Shown here piece by piece: positions 16,118-24,752 of a DNA stretch of 64,000 nt; position 1 is the first letter of the stretch; each line of letters opens with the position of its first letter. A program made the position numbers and the translations under genes. The notes under the pieces are model-generated. The model was not told where the DNA came from, did no database searches, and saw only the letters and a list, made by a program, of their open reading frames with translations. Source of the stretch: an uncultured bacterium (GTDB lineage: Bacteria > Bacteroidota > Rhodothermia > Rhodothermales > UBA10348); NCBI GenBank assembly GCA_943788505.1, contig CALSQR010000001.1, forward strand, positions 682,001 through 746,000. The letters are read 5' to 3'.

Positions 16118-17107
16118 TTGAAAGAAAAACGACTTGAAATCGACAAAGCCGAACCACTCTTACTTTTCGGCTTCAATGACATTTATCTGAAACGGATTGA
16201 ATCCGCCTTTTCTCAAACGCAGATTACCGCGCGCGGAAATCAGGTTCTCCTGAAGGGCGAGGACGCCGATTTGGATTCCATTACGCGTATTCTTGAGGAG
16301 CTGACCATCCTGCTCAATCGCAATGGCAACCTTACTGAAAACGACGTTGAGACGGTACTAGCTCTTTTTTCTTCTGGGGATAGTGGGCCTAGGAATCAGC
16401 CACAAGGCTCTAATCACACTATTCTTTTTACGCCACACGGTGGCAGCGTAAAGGCAAAAACGCCTAATCAGGCAAAGCTGGTTGAATCAGCGCGCCGTAA
16501 CGATATCGCTTTCGCCATCGGTCCCGCGGGGACGGGTAAAACATACACCGCAGTTGCCCTTGCCGTTGCAGCATTAAAGTCTAAACAGGTAAAACGCATC
16601 GTTCTTTGTCGACCTGCGGTAGAAGCGGGTGAACGGTTAGGATTCCTGCCCGGTGACCTCAAGGAAAAGGTGGATCCATACCTGAGGCCTCTCTACGATG
16701 CATTGGAAGACATGCTTCCAAAGGAGAAGCTCAAGACATTCATGGAGAACAACGTCGTAGAAATCGTTCCATTAGCCTTCATGCGTGGACGGACGCTCAA
16801 TTCAGCGTTTGTCATCCTGGATGAAGCCCAGAATGCGACGGCCCTTCAAATGAAGATGTTTCTTACCAGGCTCGGTGCTAATAGCCGTGCAATTATCACG
16901 GGGGATCTAACCCAAACAGATCTTCCCGTAAGAGACATTAGTGGCTTGGCACAAGCCCGAAACATTCTTGGTGATGTGGCCGGCATCGACTTTGTTTATT
17001 TCGATGAGGGCGACGTAGTGCGGCACAAATTGGTAAGGGATATCATCAATGCCTATTCCAATTTTTACGACGAGGACACGGAACCAGGAATGTCTAAAAG
17101 GGGCTGA
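16118..17107 (+). CDS. PhoH-like ATPase
   Basis: 329-residue PhoH family ATPase, a cytoplasmic P-loop protein linked to RNA metabolism and often found near ybeY. An N-terminal KH-like region (about residues 15-85) precedes the nucleotide-binding domain: Walker A GPAGTGKT at 135-142, Walker B FVILDEAQN near 231-239, and the conserved CRPAVEAGERLGFLPGDL. The start appears to be TTG at 16118, because no upstream ATG fits before the divergent dapF gene. Its last 43 bp overlap the 3' end of panD on the opposite strand. Confidence 0.9.
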   Translation: MKEKRLEIDKAEPLLLFGFNDIYLKRIESAFSQTQITARGNQVLLKGEDADLDSITRILEELTILLNRNGNLTENDVETVLALFSSGDSGPRNQPQGSNHTILFTPHGGSVKAKTPNQAKLVESARRNDIAFAIGPAGTGKTYTAVALAVAALKSKQVKRIVLCRPAVEAGERLGFLPGDLKEKVDPYLRPLYDALEDMLPKEKLKTFMENNVVEIVPLAFMRGRTLNSAFVILDEAQNATALQMKMFLTRLGANSRAIITGDLTQTDLPVRDISGLAQARNILGDVAGIDFVYFDEGDVVRHKLVRDIINAYSNFYDEDTEPGMSKRG

Positions 17108-17487
17108 TCAGCGGCTTCTGAGACGGGTAGATGTAAGACATCTTTCGGACTATTGTGTTCGTCAACAAGCACGACGGTGGCAACGTGATCCAACGCTTCA
17201 TCGTGTGTCATTTGAGCGTAAGATATCAAGATAACCTCATCCCCCATGGACGCCATGCGGGCTGCAGGGCCATTGAGGCAAATCGTTCCAGAGCCTGCTT
17301 TCGCGGGAATCGTGTACGTTTCAAGACGTGCTCCATTGTTTACGTTCACAACATGGACCCGCTCATAGGGTAGAATACCGGCAAGATCGAGCAGCGCACG
17401 ATCTACGGTAACCGAGCCTTCGTAGTACAATTCGGCCTGCGTAACGCGAGCGCGGTGGATCTTAGCCTTAAAAAGGGAAATGGTCAT
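17065..17487 (-). CDS. panD: Aspartate 1-decarboxylase proenzyme
   Basis: Makes beta-alanine for pantothenate. It is a pyruvoyl enzyme formed by self-cleavage. The ATG at 17487 gives 140 residues (MTISLFKAKIHRARVTQAEL); the ORF-track start is 12 codons too long. The cleavage site is visible as YYEGSVTVD, between Gly24 and Ser25, and the conserved NNGARLETY and GDEVILISYA segments follow. The C-terminus overlaps phoH by 43 bp in convergent orientation. panC lies 124 bp upstream on the same strand, so the two may be co-transcribed. Confidence 0.94.
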   Translation of the reverse strand: MTISLFKAKIHRARVTQAELYYEGSVTVDRALLDLAGILPYERVHVVNVNNGARLETYTIPAKAGSGTICLNGPAARMASMGDEVILISYAQMTHDEALDHVATVVLVDEHNSPKDVLHLPVSEAADQPLLDIPGSVSSS

Positions 17488-17611
17488 AAACGTTGTCAGG
17501 AGACGGTGATGCAGGGCGCTCATATAGAGATGAGCGGCACAGGTTTCGCATATAGGAAACCTTCATGATGACAACGCTGAACTCGTTCAACTTTAGAGTC
17601 TAAGCGCCTTG

Positions 17612-18493
17612 CTAGGGTACGTCCACAATTGTGTTATCGATAAGACGGGCAGTACCGAAATAGGCGGCGACGGCTATCAAAACTTGAGATCCCGATTCAA
17701 GTGACTCAAGCGGCTGCAGCTCCTCGGTGTCTACAACGGATACATAATCCGGTCGGCACGTAGGCTCAGCAAGTAGCTGTGCCTCTATATCCAAAATGAT
17801 TTTGTCAACATCCCGCATTCCCCCTTTCGAAATACTATGGTGTGCCGTCTGAAGACTTCGATTCACTATTGGTGCGGCTGCTCTTTCTGAGGCATTGAGG
17901 TATCTGTTCCTTGATGACATCGCAAGGCCATCGGCCTCACGCACCGTTGGAATACCAGCGAGCCGGGTAGGAAATCCCATCTCGTGCGCCATGCGCTTAA
18001 GAATGAAAAACTGCTGCGCATCCTTCAGGCCAAACACAGCAACATCAGGCGTGAGAATAGTAAAAAAGCGAGCTACTACGGTCGTTACGCCTTTAAAATG
18101 ACCTGGACGGGTCGCTCCACATAAGTGGTCCCCAAGACGGTCAACAGTTACCCACGTCTTATTTGAGCCGAAGGGATACATTTCGATGGGATCTGGAGCA
18201 AAGACGGCATCACAACACCCATTGCTCTTAAGCTTCGCCACGTCCAGCTCTAAAGTGCGTGGATACGCTTCGAAGTCTTCGTTTGGCCCAAATTGGGTCG
18301 GATTAACAAAAATAGAAACAATTACTTGGTCGCCTTCTTCCCGGGCGCGTCGGACAAGCTCTAGATGCCCATCGTGAAGAGCTCCCATCGTCGGCACGAG
18401 TACAACCGTTTCACCACGGGAATGTGCTGCCGCCCGCCACGATCGGGCGTCATCGATGGTAGTAAGTGTGAGAGGGTGGTCGGACATGCGCAT
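17612..18493 (-). CDS. panC: Pantothenate synthetase
   Basis: Joins pantoate and beta-alanine with ATP to form pantothenate. The 293-residue protein shows the nucleotidyltransferase motifs PTMGALHDGHLELVRRA and NPTQFGPNEDFEAYPRT, then LKDAQQFFILKRM and SSRNRYL. Two in-frame ATG codons (18493, 18487) are possible starts. panD follows on the same strand, and coaD for a later CoA step lies at 50.4 kb. It is divergent from fumC across 145 bp. Confidence 0.95.
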   Translation of the reverse strand: MRMSDHPLTLTTIDDARSWRAAAHSRGETVVLVPTMGALHDGHLELVRRAREEGDQVIVSIFVNPTQFGPNEDFEAYPRTLELDVAKLKSNGCCDAVFAPDPIEMYPFGSNKTWVTVDRLGDHLCGATRPGHFKGVTTVVARFFTILTPDVAVFGLKDAQQFFILKRMAHEMGFPTRLAGIPTVREADGLAMSSRNRYLNASERAAAPIVNRSLQTAHHSISKGGMRDVDKIILDIEAQLLAEPTCRPDYVSVVDTEELQPLESLESGSQVLIAVAAYFGTARLIDNTIVDVP

Positions 18494-18557
18494 GATTATT
18501 TCAGGTGCGTCAAAGATACGGTTGCATTTGCACCGATTTCAGCAAAGCTCAACAACC

Positions 18558-18563
18558 TATAAT
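18558..18563 (+). promoter_or_regulatory. Possible -10 element upstream of fumC
   Basis: A perfect TATAAT lies 76 bp before the fumC start in the gap shared with divergent panC. No matching -35 hexamer is found at the usual spacing, so this is weak evidence. Confidence 0.25.
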
Positions 18564-18638
18564 TTCAATCCCAGATATATTGGACCTACTATTGTTATCC
18601 ACTTTACGTCCATTCCTTTCGGAGGCGAATCGTCCATC

Positions 18639-20039
18639 ATGAGTGACTACCGCATCGAAAAAGATTCCCTTGGCGAGGTTCGAGTACCCGCTGAGGCTTG
18701 GTACGCAGCACAGACGCAGCGTGCCCATGACAACTTCCCTATTTCCGGAATTCGGTTTCCACGTCGGTTCATCCAAGCGCTGGGTACTGTAAAGCTAGCC
18801 GCCGCCAAGGCCAACCGTGATCTCGGTATTCTAGAGTCGAATACGGCCGATTTGATCGTTGCTGCCTCTGAAAGAGTACGAGCTGGAGAAGTAGATAGTG
18901 AATTCGTTTTGGACATTTTCCAGACCGGATCGGGTACGTCCTCAAACATGAATGCAAACGAGGTGATTTCCAACCTTGCGACCGTTGCAGCAGGGGGGAA
19001 ACGCGGAGATAAGACGGTTCACCCGAATGATCACGTGAACATGTCTCAGTCGTCGAATGATGTCATTCCAACGGCGATGCATGTCTCTACTGTTGTAACC
19101 ATTGAAGAGGAGCTGATTCCGGCCCTAAAGGCTTTCCAGAAGGGACTAGAAGACAAAGCGACTGAGTTCGACGATGTGCTGAAGTCAGGCAGAACTCACC
19201 TCATGGATGCAACACCAGTGCGATTGGGCCAGGAGTTTTCGGGCTATGCTGCCCAAATATCTCAGGCGACCGAACGAATTCAGCGCTCTGTGAAAGAGCT
19301 GCGGGAGTTAGCCCTAGGTGGCACAGCCACGGGAACGGGTATCAATTGTCCAGATGGATTTGCGCAAAAAGCTATCGAATACATTAGCGAGGCAACGGGG
19401 TACCATTTCCGCGAAGCTGACAATCACTTTGCGGCACAGGCTGCGAAAGATGCCTTCGTGCAGGCCTCTGGATCCCTAAACACACTTTCTGTAGCGCTCC
19501 TCAAGATCGCTAACGACATCCGCCACTTATCCTCCGGCCCAACATCAGGGCTCTCAGAAATCCTATTGCCGGCCATTCAGCCAGGTTCTTCCATCATGCC
19601 GGGAAAAGTTAATCCGGTGCTCAGCGAAGCAATGATGATGGCATGTGCACGAGTCATGGGAAACAACATGACCATTACCATCGGCGGGCAGCACGGTAAC
19701 TTTGAGCTAAACGTCATGATGCCCGTCATGGCCCAAGCTATGCTTGAAAGCATCTCAATCCTTGCCGGCGCTATGAATGCTTTCCGGACCGGTTGCTTAG
19801 TAGGCATTAAGGCGGATCGGGATCGCTGTCGCGAATTGCTCGAGTTAAATCCGTCCATTGCAACGGCACTGAACCGGACGATTGGTTATGACATGGCCTC
19901 AAAAGTAGCCAAGAGGTCAGCCGCGGAGAAAAAATCTGTTCGCCAAGTGGTCCTCGAAATGGAATTGTTGGATCAGGCAACCTTGGATGATGTTCTGGAC
20001 GTGCGTCACATGACGGAGCCGGGCATTCCCGGGCAATGA
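18639..20039 (+). CDS. fumC: Class II fumarate hydratase
   Basis: Reversibly hydrates fumarate to malate in the TCA cycle. The ATG at 18639 (MSDYRIEKDSLGEVRVP) gives 466 residues, the standard FumC length; a GGAGG sits 13 bp upstream, and the ORF-track start at 18456 is far too long. Hallmarks are TSSNMNANEV, HPNDHVNMSQSSND and the superfamily signature GSSIMPGKVNP. The stop overlaps the start of the next gene as ATGA. Aspartate ammonia-lyase is a relative, but the motif set and length favour fumarase. Confidence 0.94.
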   Translation: MSDYRIEKDSLGEVRVPAEAWYAAQTQRAHDNFPISGIRFPRRFIQALGTVKLAAAKANRDLGILESNTADLIVAASERVRAGEVDSEFVLDIFQTGSGTSSNMNANEVISNLATVAAGGKRGDKTVHPNDHVNMSQSSNDVIPTAMHVSTVVTIEEELIPALKAFQKGLEDKATEFDDVLKSGRTHLMDATPVRLGQEFSGYAAQISQATERIQRSVKELRELALGGTATGTGINCPDGFAQKAIEYISEATGYHFREADNHFAAQAAKDAFVQASGSLNTLSVALLKIANDIRHLSSGPTSGLSEILLPAIQPGSSIMPGKVNPVLSEAMMMACARVMGNNMTITIGGQHGNFELNVMMPVMAQAMLESISILAGAMNAFRTGCLVGIKADRDRCRELLELNPSIATALNRTIGYDMASKVAKRSAAEKKSVRQVVLEMELLDQATLDDVLDVRHMTEPGIPGQ

Positions 20040-21280
20040 GTCGTAGCGCCACATCGCCCCAAACGCCCTCCTGGACGGACGGATTATGCGAGGGACTAAC
20101 CGTTTTGGAATTGGCTAGCGTGTTAGCTGGCCCAAGCGTCGGCCAGTTTTTCGCGGAGCTGGGTGCTCGAGTTATTAAGGTGGAAAACCCTTCCACTCAA
20201 GGAGATGTTACCCGGACTTGGAAGACAGCTACAGAGCCTGATTCAGACCGATCTGCCTATTTCCACGCCTGCAACTGGGGGAAAGAGTCGGTTGCCATCG
20301 ATCTGCGCAGTAACGCGGGCATTCGTCTACTGCATGAACTAGTGGCTGCTTCGGACATTGTGATCAGTAACTATTTACCGAGAGCAGCAAAAAAGTTTGA
20401 GGCAGATTTTGACCAGCTCAAGAAAGTCAAATCTGATATCATCCTAGGAACGATTGTTGGTTACGCGCCAGATTCAGACAGGCCGGGGTATGATGCCATT
20501 ATTCAGGCTGAAGCCGGATACTATCATATCAACGCGAGCCCCACGTCTGAAGGATGGAAGCCGGCCAAAATGCCCGTAGCCCTAATGGACGTTCTTGCTG
20601 GCCATCAGTTGAAGCAAGCACTGTTGATGGCCCTCCTAAGACGGGAACGAACCGGACAGGGAGCAGAGGTCGTGGTCAGCCTGTATGAGGCAGCGGTTAG
20701 CGGATTAGTAAATCAGGCAACCAACTGGCTTGTTGGGGGCAAAGTCCCTGCACCATTAGGGTCCGCCCATCCAAATATCGCTCCATATGGATCTGTCTAT
20801 ACGACGCTGGACGCTCATCCTATCATTCTGGGAGTCGGTACAGATAAGCAATTCGTTTCGCTTTGTGACATCCTTGGCAAGCCTGAGTGGGCCGATGATC
20901 CTCAGTTCAAAACGAACCAACTCCGAGTGATAAATCGGACTGCACTGAATGACTGCTTACAGTCAGCCATCGGAAGCGTGCGAAGGGAAATCATGCTCTC
21001 TGCCTGCGAAGAAAAAGGTATTCCTGCAGGAGCAGTGCGTCAAATGGACGAGGTTATTGGCAAAACTGCTGGACACCTCCTCCTTCTCGATGACGCCAAC
21101 AAAGCCAGCGGAGTACGCGAAACAGCTATTTGGCCTCCCGCTGCGCCGCAAGAATCACTGTCCCTGTCTGCGCCCCCCTCCTATGCAGCCAATACCTCGC
21201 AGGTACTGCGGGAAGTGCTCTCTATGGACCAGAAGCACATCGACAGCTTGATCGCTGAAGGCACTATTGTTCAATCGTAG
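20036..21280 (+). CDS. Family III CoA-transferase (CaiB/BaiF type)
   Basis: 414-residue class III CoA-transferase. It begins with the family pattern LTVLELASVLAGPSVGQFFAE and ELGARVIKVENP, and carries the catalytic aspartate in ALMDVLAGH (about Asp185). Family members move CoA between organic acids such as formyl/oxalyl, carnitine, succinyl or mesaconyl CoA; the pair used here cannot be read from sequence. The ATGA overlap with fumC couples it to a C4-dicarboxylate enzyme, which makes succinate or malate/mesaconate CoA chemistry a reasonable guess. Its 3' end overlaps the convergent cytochrome gene by 17 bp. Confidence 0.88.
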   Translation: MSRSATSPQTPSWTDGLCEGLTVLELASVLAGPSVGQFFAELGARVIKVENPSTQGDVTRTWKTATEPDSDRSAYFHACNWGKESVAIDLRSNAGIRLLHELVAASDIVISNYLPRAAKKFEADFDQLKKVKSDIILGTIVGYAPDSDRPGYDAIIQAEAGYYHINASPTSEGWKPAKMPVALMDVLAGHQLKQALLMALLRRERTGQGAEVVVSLYEAAVSGLVNQATNWLVGGKVPAPLGSAHPNIAPYGSVYTTLDAHPIILGVGTDKQFVSLCDILGKPEWADDPQFKTNQLRVINRTALNDCLQSAIGSVRREIMLSACEEKGIPAGAVRQMDEVIGKTAGHLLLLDDANKASGVRETAIWPPAAPQESLSLSAPPSYAANTSQVLREVLSMDQKHIDSLIAEGTIVQS

Positions 21281-21785
21281 CAGCACTGGCTTCGGTTGCC
21301 TCTTCCGCCTCAGGAATGCCAATTCTGAACCGCAGACGAGATGACTGAAACAAATCTCTTTCACCTTCAGCTGCTCTAACACGCGTAACCTCGTCTGCCA
21401 AAACGGCGTCGGCGTCATTCCCGAAATTGGATCGAACATAGGTTAGTACACTAGCTACCTGTTCATCCGTCAAAAAACCATGCGGGGTCATCACATTGTT
21501 ATAGGAGACCCCCTTTACCTCAATGGGCCCCTGCATACCGTAAAGGACTAAACGGATGATTCTTCCTTTATCCCCTAAAACCCACTCAGTCTGCCGCAAC
21601 GGAGGAAATGCCCCCTCCACTCCATTTGCATCTGGTTGATGGCACGTTGCGCAATATCGCTGAAACAATTCTTGCCCTGAACCGGAAACGGGCTCAGATG
21701 AGCAAGCACTCCATAATCCTGTCAATCCGGCAAAACCTACCACGGCTATCATTAGCCGCACGCTAATTGGGGTTTGGTTAGTCAT
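21264..21785 (-). CDS. Lipoprotein cytochrome c
   Basis: 173-residue class I cytochrome c anchored as a lipoprotein: the N-terminal hydrophobic stretch ends with the lipobox LWSACSS (lipid cysteine near residue 28). The haem-binding motif is CATCH (Cys45-His49), and the probable distal methionine is in NNVMTPHG near residue 98. A charged tail of about 45 residues follows the haem domain. It could carry electrons to a terminal oxidase or another periplasmic reductase, but no partner enzyme lies nearby. It is 29 bp downstream of the MOSC gene on the same strand. Confidence 0.88.
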   Translation of the reverse strand: MTNQTPISVRLMIAVVGFAGLTGLWSACSSEPVSGSGQELFQRYCATCHQPDANGVEGAFPPLRQTEWVLGDKGRIIRLVLYGMQGPIEVKGVSYNNVMTPHGFLTDEQVASVLTYVRSNFGNDADAVLADEVTRVRAAEGERDLFQSSRLRFRIGIPEAEEATEASAATIEQ

Positions 21786-21814
21786 CAGTTCGAGAGACTT
21801 AAATGGAAGTTCAA

Positions 21815-22348
21815 TCAGTGAGTAGAACGATCCGATTCCAAGGCGACTTCGCGTGGCATGACTTGTATGGGATCCCCTTTTTGGATGGTCCCACCCTGCT
21901 CAACATGAAATAGGGCACCCCTAAGCTGAAGCGCTAGAACTGCTTCCTTGGCTTCTTGCGAGATTCTACGCGCGAATAAATCGCACGGGCGGTGGATTTT
22001 ATCTGCTCTGCGCAGAATGACGTTCCCAATTCGGACCAGTTGCCCTACCTGTAGACTTTTAAGGTCGACTCCTTTGGTTACGATATTGTCACCCGGCACT
22101 TCAGGACCTGCCCCCAACGCATCAAGCACTTCTCGCGTTATAGCCGTCACCTCTCTGCCAGGAACTCGCTCTCCTTTCCACCAATCCTTCTTAGTGTGGT
22201 CACCATCGAAGCCTTTACCTGCGACGACGTGAGCAACATCAACAAGGGCGTGCATCCCAACAGCCGGCTTCTGCACCAACGAGTCTACCTTGGCTGAACC
22301 GTTCCATTTGAGCGCGGATAAACGAGATATGAGATTGGATAGGTCCAT
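21815..22348 (-). CDS. MOSC-domain protein
   Basis: 177-residue MOSC domain, the molybdenum-cofactor sulfurase C-terminal fold that binds Moco or handles sulfur. The signature region is VPGDNIVTKGVDLKSLQVGQ followed by VRIG, with the conserved cysteine in HRPCDLFAR. Stand-alone MOSC proteins such as YiiM and YuaD are linked to detoxification of N-hydroxylated compounds, but the substrate here is unknown. It is the first gene after a hairpin that separates it from ppk, and the cytochrome c gene follows 29 bp later. Confidence 0.82.
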   Translation of the reverse strand: MDLSNLISRLSALKWNGSAKVDSLVQKPAVGMHALVDVAHVVAGKGFDGDHTKKDWWKGERVPGREVTAITREVLDALGAGPEVPGDNIVTKGVDLKSLQVGQLVRIGNVILRRADKIHRPCDLFARRISQEAKEAVLALQLRGALFHVEQGGTIQKGDPIQVMPREVALESDRSTH

Positions 22349-22380
22349 TCGAGAGAATGTGATGGGATGGATACTCCGAC

Positions 22381-22410
22381 AAAAAAGCTTCCTAGGCTAA
22401 CCTAGCCTAG
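22381..22410 (-). terminator. Hairpin with T tract between ppk and the MOSC gene
   Basis: CTAGGCTA / TAGCCTAG form a perfect 8-bp stem with a 3-base loop. Read on the minus strand it is followed within a few bases by six T. It probably ends the dnaG-ppk transcript. Confidence 0.55.
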
Positions 22411-22451
22411 CCAGAATCTAACACTCCAAAATATACATTTGGAGTCAATTC

Positions 22452-22483
22452 AAGCCTGAGACCGGTCCAAACGGATCAGGCTT
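22452..22483 (-). terminator. Hairpin at the ppk stop codon
   Basis: AAGCCTGA pairs with TCAGGCTT, with a further short CCG/CGG stem inside. It touches the ppk stop codon and lacks a T tract, so it may act in mRNA stability more than in termination. Confidence 0.35.
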
Positions 22484-24728
22484 ACAAATCCCATGGGAGA
22501 TTTGACTTCATTGTACGCTTGAGCGCCCTATCCATGAACAACTGGTGTATACCATAAATAGATGTTTGTCCGGGCACTGATCGAAGCCGATAAATCCCTT
22601 CGGAATCCAACTCCCACGCGGAAGAACGATCCTCCAGAGAGAAATCAAGAATTCGTTTTAAGCGATTTTTGAGCCTTTTTTTCTCGATTTCAACAATGAC
22701 CTCGACGCGGTCTTCCAAATTCCTGCGCTGCCAATCAGCGCTACCAATGAAATACCTAGGGTTGTCGTTTCCGCCAAAATAGTAAATGCGGCTATGCTCA
22801 AGGAATCGCCCTATGATGCTCACAATGCGAATATTTTCACTGAATCCCGGAAGTCCAGGTCGTAAACGGCAGTGTCCTCGAACAATGAGATCGATCTGTA
22901 CGCCTGCCATCGAGGCCTTGTACAGCTCCTTGATAATCACGAGATCATCGAGGGCATTCATTTTGGCGATAATACGGCCATTTCCGGTTTCTTTCTGGAT
23001 GGCGACCTCCTCCCTTATTCGATCTACGAAAAAGGAGCGCATGTCACGCGGAGCTACAAGGAGCTTTTGATAGTGCTGCTCTGGAGCATATCCGGTTAGA
23101 TAATGAAACAGGTTGACCATGTCATCCCCCACTTCACGAGAGCAGGTAAGCAGACCAAAGTCGGTATACAGTTTGGCGTTACCAGGATGATAGTTACCCG
23201 TGCCGATGTGACAATAGGTTTTTAACCCACTTTTTTCGCGACGAACAACGAGCGTAGTCTTTGAATGCGTCTTGAGACCTACGAGTCCGTACGTCACGTG
23301 GACACCGTGCTGTTCCAGCATCTGGCCCCATTCAATGTTATTCTGCTCATCAAAACGGGCTTTCACTTCGACCAAGACTGCGACCTGTTTGCCAGCATTG
23401 GCTGCTTTAAGCAATGCTTTGACCACAGGCGACTCATCAGAAGTGCGATAAAGCGTCTGCTTAATAGCTAAGACATCTGGATCAGAGGCCGCCTCTTCGA
23501 TAAAACGAAGTACGCTAGAAGCGAACGATTCGTAAGGATGATGCAGGAAAAGATCACCATTCTTGATGACCTCAAAGATATTCAGTCGATCCTTCGCCTC
23601 TCCCTCATGCAGAAGGCGTTGAGGTGTAACCGGATCCCAAGGCTCATATTGCAGAGCGGGGAAATCCATGTTGGCAAACTGCGTAATGGATGTAAGGTCG
23701 AGATCACCCGATATTTCATACACATCATCAGCACGCAGAGATAGCTCCCGCATAAGCAGATCTGTGACTTCGCGAGGCATGTCCTCGGTCACTTCAAGGC
23801 GAACAATGGGAGCAAATCGACGCTCCTGAAGCTCATCTGAAATCATCTCAATGAGGTCGTCGGCAATCTCCTCATCGCGTTTTAGGTCGGCGTTTCTAGT
23901 AATCCTGAATGGATGAACGCTGACTACTTTCATTCCCCGAAAAAGCTCGCCAGCATTGGCTGCAATCACCTGTTCGATGGGGACCCATCCCGATTGATCT
24001 CGCAGCTGAATCCAACGACCAGTCGTCGTGGGTACTTTGATTCGCGCAAAATGCTCTGTCTTTCGGCCAGGATGCTTGAGTGAAACAGCTAGCGAAAGAG
24101 AAAGGTTAGAAATGAACGGAAAAGGATGCCCTGGATCGACGGCCAGTGGTGTCAGGACTGGGAAAACATGCGCCATGAAATAATCCCGGAGTCCATTTTT
24201 CTGACTCGCAGTCAACTCATCATACTGCCGAATCTGTATGCTTGTTAACGAAGAAAGCTCATTTTTAAGGTCCACTTCCCATGTATGCATGAGAACCCGG
24301 GTCATTTCCAGTACAGCTTCCCGCGCCATTCGTAGCTGTTCCGCAGGCAGTTTTCCGTCTGGAGACGGATGATTCACGCCGGCCGCCACCTGTCGTTTTA
24401 GGCCCCCTACGCGTTTTCGGAAAAACTCATCCAGATTGCTGGCTGCGATGGCAACGAATCGAACGCGTTCGAGCATTGGAACACGTTTATCCTGGGCTTG
24501 ATATAGAACCCGCCAATTGAAATCCAGCCAGCTCAATTCTCGGTTGAACAACAGTCTGGGGCTTTCCAAACCGCCAGCGGGAAGTACCGACGCAGGTTGA
24601 GTGGCTCTAGGTACCAATTCTAATAGAGCATAGCCTTTACCACGCTTCGTCTCACCAGTCATCGAAGGCAATAGTCCCGCTGCTACCTTTTCATGCTCCA
24701 CGTTCTCCATTTCTTCGCTTCGTTCCAT
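22482..24728 (-). CDS. ppk1: Polyphosphate kinase 1
   Basis: Makes inorganic polyphosphate from ATP. The 748-residue protein starts with the family pattern FNRELSWLDFNWRVL and SNLDEFFRKRVGGLKRQV. The catalytic core shows FLHHPYESF, VEVKARFDEQNNI, the phospho-histidine segment KTHSKTTLVVRRE (near residue 488) and GTGNYHPGNAKLYTDFGL. The first 45 residues are not conserved and hold a second possible start at the MENVEHEK methionine. dnaG lies 24 bp upstream on the same strand. Confidence 0.96.
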   Translation of the reverse strand: MERSEEMENVEHEKVAAGLLPSMTGETKRGKGYALLELVPRATQPASVLPAGGLESPRLLFNRELSWLDFNWRVLYQAQDKRVPMLERVRFVAIAASNLDEFFRKRVGGLKRQVAAGVNHPSPDGKLPAEQLRMAREAVLEMTRVLMHTWEVDLKNELSSLTSIQIRQYDELTASQKNGLRDYFMAHVFPVLTPLAVDPGHPFPFISNLSLSLAVSLKHPGRKTEHFARIKVPTTTGRWIQLRDQSGWVPIEQVIAANAGELFRGMKVVSVHPFRITRNADLKRDEEIADDLIEMISDELQERRFAPIVRLEVTEDMPREVTDLLMRELSLRADDVYEISGDLDLTSITQFANMDFPALQYEPWDPVTPQRLLHEGEAKDRLNIFEVIKNGDLFLHHPYESFASSVLRFIEEAASDPDVLAIKQTLYRTSDESPVVKALLKAANAGKQVAVLVEVKARFDEQNNIEWGQMLEQHGVHVTYGLVGLKTHSKTTLVVRREKSGLKTYCHIGTGNYHPGNAKLYTDFGLLTCSREVGDDMVNLFHYLTGYAPEQHYQKLLVAPRDMRSFFVDRIREEVAIQKETGNGRIIAKMNALDDLVIIKELYKASMAGVQIDLIVRGHCRLRPGLPGFSENIRIVSIIGRFLEHSRIYYFGGNDNPRYFIGSADWQRRNLEDRVEVIVEIEKKRLKNRLKRILDFSLEDRSSAWELDSEGIYRLRSVPGQTSIYGIHQLFMDRALKRTMKSNLPWDL

Positions 24729-24752
24729 AGTCCATTCCGGTTCCTTCTTGCA

